Positions 57,592-64,000 of a DNA stretch of 64,000 nucleotides are shown here, piece by piece. The DNA is taken from positions 806,001 to 870,000 of the forward strand of contig CANTFL010000090.1 in the NCBI GenBank assembly GCA_947650285.1, read 5' to 3'. Positions within the stretch are counted from its first letter, which is position 1; the number at the start of each line of letters is the position of its first letter. The notes beneath the pieces were generated by a model. The model saw nothing but the letters and a program-made list of their open reading frames with translations, was not told the DNA's origin and searched no databases. This DNA comes from Hyaloperonospora brassicae (taxonomy: Eukaryota > Oomycota > Peronosporomycetes > Peronosporales > Peronosporaceae). The position numbers were made by a program, and so were the translations under genes.

Positions 57592-58057
57592 TGTAACAGG
57601 GCACGCTTCTTATTAGATGACTGGTAAGACCTTGTGTTAATGGAACACAAGGCTGCGTTCTACCGACTTTACGTACACGTGGCGAGGAAGAGCAACCGAA
57701 GTAAACAGAAATCGAAAAGCTTTGTCTGAGGAAAAAGTAGAACTGTATTTAATATAGTCGTTTTACTTTTAATAAACAATCTTTGTCTTGATTCAGCCAT
57801 ATTAAACTACAATCTTCTATGTGAATTTCTTGCTCGCCACCCATTGCGCGCGTCCACCAGCGATTGGTGGTTCATCTGGTTGATGTACCGTGTTCATCAA
57901 CCATTTAAGTGGAGCATCCAAAGAATATTACACTCGAGGATAACATTCCGTCAACATCAACATCATCTCGTCTCGAGTGATGTTGACTGAATATTATCGA
58001 ATTAGATAATATTTAGAAATTGATACATTCGTACCAAATTTTTATTTAAGGGGCTCA
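57592..58057 (-). repeat. 5' LTR, family B, of the minus Gypsy element
   Basis: Read on the minus strand it begins TGAGCCCC and ends CCCTGTTACA (466 bp). Two bases on comes TGGTAGCACTTTG, the primer-binding site. It is homologous to 41835-42275, with an extra stretch near its start. The two copies face each other across 15 kb. Confidence 0.75.
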
Positions 58058-60009
58058 CTCTGTTATAGATGCCGAATCTTTCCATAGGCCTGCATATTTA
58101 AGAACCGTGAGTGCAATGGTCGTCAGAACGGTAAGCATACTTGAGTTATTTTGTTGATTGACTTAATTTTTTCGAGTTGATGGAGGAAAAACGCACGCTT
58201 TGTTTGCCATTGGCCATTTTTTGGTAATAGTAAAACATTCGTATGGATCTCTCGGTGCGATCGAGGTGTGATACCTGACGCTCACCATTTGGTATGGGAA
58301 CTCGACTTTGTATACGCAGTCGGTATCAAATACACCTTTTTTCATTTTGGATTGTCGGGATCGGCGGCTAGAAATTGGGTTGCGCCTTGTGAAATGTTTA
58401 ACAAGTACATGTGCTGCCGTGGATGCTGAGTAGCGAAGCAACTCGATGGTGTCACAGATGTGTGATCGAGAAATATGAGAGCATAGAAAGACGAAGACTG
58501 GTCTTAGTTATACACGACAACAATGTCAAATGCAACCGCAGATATAAGTTGACTGAAGACAAGGAGTTCGGCTGCGGGCGAGCTCTGCCCACAGTCGAGC
58601 GTGCTGAACGACCATTGACTACTTACGTTTGCGTTGTCCAAGTACGACGGATAACGACAGTGTTCTGCATACCAAATTCCTCCTATCAGTGCAGCTCTGC
58701 TGTTCGTCAGTAGGTGAGTAGTAAGTATTCCGTGAGCGCCATCTCGCACCACAACCACAACATGCCGCTCTTTTTTGAGCTGTCCATCAGTGCGAACATC
58801 GACCGCAACATACACACTGCGTTGTAAAAGAGATGATCTTCGTTTGTTAATATTTTCCACTGCGGGTCTAGCTTTATATCCCACAACATTCCGCGGAAAG
58901 TGAAACCAGGTGGTCGTAGTGTTCGGGCGAAATTGTCAGATAAAAGTATTAGTGTTCAAGTAACGCATGAAAGAACGGACTACTTCAGTCAGCTTACCCC
59001 CTGCCGTATTTTTCAATGAGCATTCACAGCGGTCACACTCGAAGATGGGGTACGCCCGGCACGAATTTAGATGCACAACAACATCTCAGACGTCGTCATC
59101 GACATATCGACGGTCCTGCGAGCTCTAGCGCATATATAGATTACAGCACTCTCCATATTCTCACAAGTGGTGAGGGGGGTCGCTGATTGTGTAAAAGTTG
59201 TTGGAGGTGATGCTGAACACTTGTACATCTTACCACTCGATCACTGCTTCATTACTTGCTGACAAATTTAAACGCCGGCGTGTCAGCACGTGACTCGAGA
59301 AGCGCACGTACACACACAAAGAGTGAAGACACCGAGAAGATCGCTCTCACCTACTGCAGTCACCGATAGCTTTGCCGTTAATTTTGCAATCTCCTCTGGT
59401 AGATAACTAAAGGTAGTTTACTGCTTTTCGCATCGACTGTGAGAGGGAAGCAGTTAATTTGCCGCTGGAGTTTCGTTCCTGTGCAGTCCTACAGGTTTAT
59501 GCACAGCAGCTCAAGCCCGCGCTTATTTGGTATAGCCCGTCTCCATTATAGGCGTGCCAGGGGCACCGGCTCACTACATGTAGTCCCCAAATCCTCCTGT
59601 TTTAAACGCAGACGAGCTCTGGAACCACTTCGGTCGCGCGACCAGCCTGGCGATCGGATCTTCGTTCCCGTGAGCAGCTCTTTGTACAAACAGACGGTCA
59701 GCAATGTGCAGACACACGCGCTACAGTGGTTACGTCACTGCGCTTTTTTGTTGGCATTGTGACGCGTCAAGCTGAGCTTCTTCCTGTCAGCTGTTGGCAG
59801 CGCTCACCGCCAGAAGGTCTCGAGACGTGCAAAGGGCACAAAGCGCTGGTCGTGGCCCAAACTGCAATGGGCACTGTGATAGAGACTGAACAAGGGCTGG
59901 CTTCGTCGTCAAAGCCGGTCAAGAGCCTCTTCGGATCAGACCTGTTGAATCCGATAGCTGAGCAAAGGTCGAAGACCTCTGCGCGCGTGCTGCTTCACCA
60001 ATCTCACTT
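58058..60009. other. Intergenic, with unrecognised minus ORFs at 58163-58884
   Basis: Minus frames 58441-58163 (92 codons) and 58884-58504 (126 codons) look more protein-like than chance, with WY- and Lys-rich segments; they might be a broken transposase, but I cannot identify the family. Plus ORFs at 59439-59762 and 59726-60019 have no motif. Composition rises in GC toward the effector gene. Confidence 0.35.
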
Positions 60010-60021
60010 TGCAATTTGACT

Positions 60022-60053
<32 letters not shown>

Positions 60054-60164
60054 AATCCCAGCGTCACGATCCCCGCCATCACTACCGCTGGATCCACGAC
60101 CGCCACCACCCACAACCACTTTGCATCACTTTCGCTCGGCATTTTCGACGAAAACAAGTAGAAC
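60010..60164 (+). promoter_or_regulatory. Effector upstream region with CCGCCA repeats
   Basis: A (CCGCCA)n tract at about 60028-60052 lies 113-137 bp before the ATG. TCACTTTCGC (60126-60135) and GCATTTTCG near the ATG could be the oomycete initiator. The other two effector loci also have GCC-rich repeats at comparable distance. Confidence 0.4.
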
Positions 60165-61217
60165 ATGCGTTTTGTCTACTCCGCTGCTGCCGCTCTCGTC
60201 GCTGTTTTCGCTTCGAGCGACGCGGCTTCAAATGGTGCCGACGCGAACGCTCTGCTCGAGTCCGACGTGTCTGTTGTGGCTCGCGTGACGGACGGCAACG
60301 CCTACGACGTGGACACGCAGAGGCTTTTGCGCGAGGCTCTTGACGACGATGAGTCGATGCTGCCTGCGGATTTTGAGGAGAGAGCTCCTGGTGGAGCAGT
60401 CGTTGAAGAAGCGGCGCCGAAACTCGAAAAGGCCCTCAGTGGTGTACTTCATGCCGGAGAAGTTGGCGGAGGGGCGGGCGCCCGGCTGGCGGAAACGGCT
60501 ATCGCCAATAATCAACGGATCGAAGAAATCCAAAGAGGAGCTGTCACCAAAGTCCAACACGTCGAAGAAACCCATGGAGGGGTTGCCGCTAAAGAGCAAC
60601 ACGTCGAAGAAATCCAGGCGACGACAAAACTCTCTTGGACGAAACGTCAATGGGAGAAGTTTGTGAATTTTCTCAATAAATCGAAGCTCTTCCGAGACTT
60701 CATGGCGTGGATCAAGTCGCACAAGGCCAAAGGCAAACCGGTCGGTGAAGGCAAGACTGCAGACGCGAACAATGGCAAGAAACTCGAGGACGCGGTTGAA
60801 GACGCCGGAACTGTCGGGACTGCTGGAGCTACTCGCGCTGTCGACCCCAATGGAGCAGCGAACGCGGGCGTTCACCCTACTGGAGCTCACTCCGAAACTA
60901 TTCCTAATGGAGCAGCGAACGCGGGTGGTCGCCCTACTGCAGAACAGCCCAAGCCACCTGCGATTTCCGAGGAGCTTCCTATTCGTGCCGAGCCCAAGCC
61001 ACAACCGAGTGTCGAGAACCCGTCTGTTGTGGCTAAGGACAAGCCACAACCGAGTGTCGATAACCCGTCTGTTGTGGCTAAGGCCAAGCCACAATTGAGT
61101 GCCGAAGATCGCCTCGATGCAGGAGTGGAGCCATCAGTAGATACTATGAGTCTTCGGAGTATCCCTTTCAATTTAGCGTCACTCGATGGCAAAGGACATC
61201 ACAAATGGGGATTTTGA
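60165..61217 (+). CDS. RXLR-EER secreted effector, 350 residues
   Basis: Signal peptide 1-20 (MRFVYSAAAALVAVFASSDA). RLLR at 53-56, then an acidic DDDE stretch and EER at 71-73: the canonical host-targeting N terminus of oomycete effectors. The C-terminal part is mostly low-complexity repeats: two and a half copies of (V/I)EE..G.V.K.QH (119-151), two copies starting PNGAANAG (228 and 248), and three of KPQ(P/L)S(V/A)E/D (278-316). Between them lies one compact helical segment with Trp residues (WTKRQWEKF, 158-166; FRDFMAWIKSH). The frame is intact and the ATG has an adequate context. Homologous in its first 75 residues to the frameshifted relic at 20569. Role in the host is unknown; the repeats suggest fast evolution. 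Confidence 0.85.
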   Translation: MRFVYSAAAALVAVFASSDAASNGADANALLESDVSVVARVTDGNAYDVDTQRLLREALDDDESMLPADFEERAPGGAVVEEAAPKLEKALSGVLHAGEVGGGAGARLAETAIANNQRIEEIQRGAVTKVQHVEETHGGVAAKEQHVEEIQATTKLSWTKRQWEKFVNFLNKSKLFRDFMAWIKSHKAKGKPVGEGKTADANNGKKLEDAVEDAGTVGTAGATRAVDPNGAANAGVHPTGAHSETIPNGAANAGGRPTAEQPKPPAISEELPIRAEPKPQPSVENPSVVAKDKPQPSVDNPSVVAKAKPQLSAEDRLDAGVEPSVDTMSLRSIPFNLASLDGKGHHKWGF

Positions 61218-61559
61218 TCTACTGGGTAATGTGTATGTGATATTCGCTTTTTTCATGGAAGACGCATGGGCCACCTTGAGGAGTCCAGCCGATTAGAGGA
61301 TGATATTATAGCGAATGCTGTGTCTATCATTCGCGCAAATACGGATAAGTACAAGAAAATATACGCAGCTACAAAATGTACGAATCCTGTTAGCATATAG
61401 TGCCACTGCAGTAGAGACTCCGTAGTATTAAAATTTTATGTTAAAAAACTTCTTCATTTAATGAAATGTCGAGTCCCATGTAAGGCCCAGGCCAAATTTT
61501 AAAAAGTTCACTGTATGTTTATTATTAATGTCAGAATATTTTCTGCCATTTGATAGTAA
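61218..61559. other. Effector 3' flank
   Basis: AT-rich sequence following the stop codon with several AATAAA-like words. I see no gene. Confidence 0.4.
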
Positions 61560-62045
61560 ATTTTTGCAATTGACCGATTAAGAATGCGGGTGCATACTCA
61601 TCTTGACAGTTGGATACAGCGTCTTCATAAATGATACTGCTTTTTCTTCAATCAGGTGTCCGCTGATGTTGAAAACACCAAGTAACCGTTGTTTCCACAG
61701 CTGGTACGACCCGCACTCTGTCGCTTAAAATCGAGGGCTGCATCGCTCTTAACTGGAACTAGCAGGTCTGCAGAACGCTTTAACACGTTGCTAATTGTCC
61801 CTTGGGTGACCGTGACTCCATTATCTTCCAACTTTCACCGACACAGAGCTACCTGAGTGAGGCCTGGACGTATCTTCTTGTCCATGCAGATCGCCTTGTG
61901 GAGGATGTCTGTGAGGGCATAACCATTGACGACCATACAGGATGCGAACACGTGTAGAACCCTTCGCTTCTACCTTATCCGCTCTAACTCTTCTAATGAT
62001 AATTCCTTAATATCATTCAAACTTGTCGGTCCGAGCCATACTAAA
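61560..62045 (-). pseudogene. pogo/Tigger-type transposase relic (CENP-B DNA-binding region)
   Basis: Minus-strand frames contain TVTQGTISNVLKRSADLLV, a helix-turn-helix typical of CENP-B/pogo transposases, then after a shift LWKQRLLGVFNISGHLIEEK followed by AVSFMKTLYP, the second (Tc5-type) DNA-binding helix (I-S-G-x-L-I-x-E-K-A). The start, MARTDKF, is at about 62040. Stops and shifts break it, and the catalytic DDE domain is missing. Confidence 0.6.
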
Positions 62046-64000
62046 AAATGGAGACTCTACTGAAGCATTGTTGTTGCAGACCCAACCGCCGGCACGAAGA
62101 GATGCAGGGGACTATATTTATTTCGGTTTATTTGATTATGTTCGATTAGTTGATGAGGCATCGGTCGACAATAAAACTTGAACTCTGTACCAACATGCTA
62201 GGCAATGAACATACATGTCTTGCATCGTGCACAATAATATTAACCTTGATCAAGTTTTCTTGCCCTCAAATGTTCAGTGCTCAGCACACTTATTTTATAA
62301 CTGTTGCACCTGGCTTGTAGTCCCATGCACAATGCCAAGACAGCTCATGGCACGTAGAAAAGAAATACCATTAAAGTTAGGCTCATGACGTCGCTGTACT
62401 GATTGTATTATACCACATATCTACGAAAAGCATGCTGCGACATCTAAAACCCCTCCTTATAGCGAGCACAGCTATATAAAGGCTACTTGAAGGTGCGCAG
62501 CAGCTAAGGGAAAAGCTAAGGCAAAAACAATATGTCGATGACTGCAATTACACGCACGACTTATCGGTATAAACGGTAGATCACATTACTTACACTCTAA
62601 GCGGCGAAAAAGAAGTCTATTATATCGTAGCTGTAGCGGATATTCACAGCTCCTAAAGTCAGACGAAGACTTCACGCTCTACGACCCTTGTCTGGTATAA
62701 CGTTCAAGACTCAAAGTCAACAAGGTCAGGGAGCTTATCGCACCGGTACCAGGGGGACCAAACGATACAGGGAATCACAGCACAGAGTGCTCTAACAGTA
62801 GCTGTCTTACCAAGGCGTTGCTAGATTCTTCTACGATCACCAGACGCCTCAGGGAGGCACATGTCTTAACGGATTAAAATGGGAACTGAACTTTTTTTCT
62901 AATCGAAAAGAACACCCCATAATAACTTACTTAATCTAGACACTAATGATCTAATTAACACATCTCGCAAGATATCGTAATCAGCAGTTGACATAAATCA
63001 GTCCTCATCAACTGATACATCGTTTTAAATTCCTTTTGATGGAACCTCATCCCTTGTGTGCACCACACCTATTGTCGACTTCAAGTTGAAGAGAAACTCC
63101 GTTATAGTAGCGACAATACAACAAGCATTGTACTATCTTAAAACACAATCTATAAAATAGACGTAGTTGTAGCGTGTATATAACATCTATACACTATATT
63201 ATAGAGCGTAACAAATCACAGCTGACGTTATAATTATTAAATCAGTAGCAATACTTATTTTTCTATAAGATGAGCTCATATTATCTGTCAGTTGAATGTA
63301 AATGGCTGATTACAATTTGGAAGAATATTGATTTGATTCTAACTGTAGCGACGATGCACACATACACAGATGAACTGTCGAATCTCTGCAGTAACACAAA
63401 TTATTTCTTGAAATATGTATGTACTCATTTTACAACGAAAGTAATCTTGTTTAATACTCCTTACTTTTTCGAAATGTGAAGTCGTCACTAGGCTTTGTTT
63501 TTGTGTCATCCGCGCATATTATTCTTTTCATATTTCTATTGGTCATCATTGTCAGATTTCTACCGCGACGTTAGCTGCATCTACTGTCCGATATATATAT
63601 ATATAAATGTATATTTAGAAGGATTCTGGCAAGGTATGTGACGCACGTAACCAACCCTGTGATGATCGATCCCTGACAATCGCTGTTGTAAGTAATTGTG
63701 TTCTTATCGCTTCATTAATCAGGTGATATTGTGATACTTCCATCTTAAAACAAATCGATACTAGAAGTTCTGAATGCATGATCTAATACAAACCGAGCAT
63801 TTAATCGAGGCATCTGATGGGTATTTAGTGCCATATATGCCACTAGATCTACATTTACAATATATATATATATAAGAAGTAGAGGACACCATGGCACTTG
63901 CATGAGAGATTCTGGTAATAACATTCGTAAAAATACAAAATTTGTAATATTTGCCAGTAATTATATAGCGTCATAAGCATAATACGAAGTACCTGGACTT
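62046..64000. other. AT-rich stretch without genes
   Basis: No ORF with recognisable content; the longest (63270-63479) is AT-driven. (TA)n tracts occur near 63590 and 63865. Confidence 0.5.

Larger units (their letters stand above)
51854..58057 (-). mobile_element. Ty3/Gypsy element, minus strand, heavily decayed
   Basis: From right to left: 5' LTR (58057-57592), primer-binding site, gag with zinc knuckle, protease tail, reverse transcriptase, RNase H and integrase, ending in the integrase C-terminal region at 51854 with no 3' LTR. Every domain is broken by stops and shifts. A family-A solo LTR (55523-55965) is inserted in the protease region. It is more decayed than the facing plus-strand element. 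Confidence 0.75.

Noticed and set aside
60228..61094. 288-codon minus-strand ORF
   Set aside because: Antisense shadow of the RXLR effector. Its repeated Arg/Leu/Gly pattern mirrors the repeats of the sense protein.

Overview
The window looks like a piece of an oomycete genome, most likely a Phytophthora or downy-mildew relative. Two secreted-effector genes and one effector relic carry the N-terminal plan of that group: a signal peptide, then an RXLR or RXLR-like motif, then an EER motif. They have oomycete-type initiator sequences (CTCATTTC/GTCATTGCAC-like) just upstream. The Gypsy pol proteins have the Peronosporales layout. I cannot name the species from the sequence.

Layout. 1-3685: AT-rich DNA with one unrecognised ORF. 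3686-18343: two related minus-strand Ty3/Gypsy chromoviruses in tandem that share a central LTR. The first has gag, a tandem-amplified RNase H region and a chromodomain tail, but no reverse transcriptase and almost no integrase. The second is cut off inside reverse transcriptase but keeps a long intact integrase ORF. Both carry a plus-strand (antisense) ORF between the end of pol and the 3' LTR. 18344-23505: AT-rich spacer, a frameshifted RXLR effector relic, a 240-bp-arm inverted repeat and a hairpin-rich solo LTR. 23506-37893: about 14 kb of AT-rich, essentially gene-free DNA with one tRNA-like (SINE-like) repeat. 37894-40340: a 416-residue EER effector (minus) and a decayed unrecognised gene (plus). 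41835-58057: two decayed Gypsy elements of a second lineage facing each other. The plus-strand one spans 42299-48537, followed by minus-strand ORFs to 49434. The minus-strand one spans 58057-51854 and was later hit by a solo LTR with a clear 5-bp target-site duplication. 60165-61217: a canonical RLLR/EER effector of 350 residues. 61560-62045: a pogo/CENP-B-type transposase relic. The rest is AT-rich.

How it fits together. This resembles the gene-sparse, repeat-rich compartment in which oomycete effectors usually sit. Effectors lie about 20 kb apart as small GC-balanced islands between retrotransposons and AT-rich filler. The three effector loci have similar GC-rich upstream motifs 110-180 bp before the ATG, and two of them share a near-identical motif there, as expected for duplicated loci.

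Most interesting points: (a) a long antisense ORF (coiled coil, NLS-like patch, C-terminal domain) kept at the same place in two diverged elements of one Gypsy family, separated from pol by a hairpin pair with a compensatory base change; (b) extreme GATC density throughout that family; (c) a run of about 15 tiny perfect hairpins across the LTR/primer-binding-site/leader of the second Gypsy lineage, plus LTRs whose stem sequences change while the stems persist; (d) a tandemly amplified RNase H segment.
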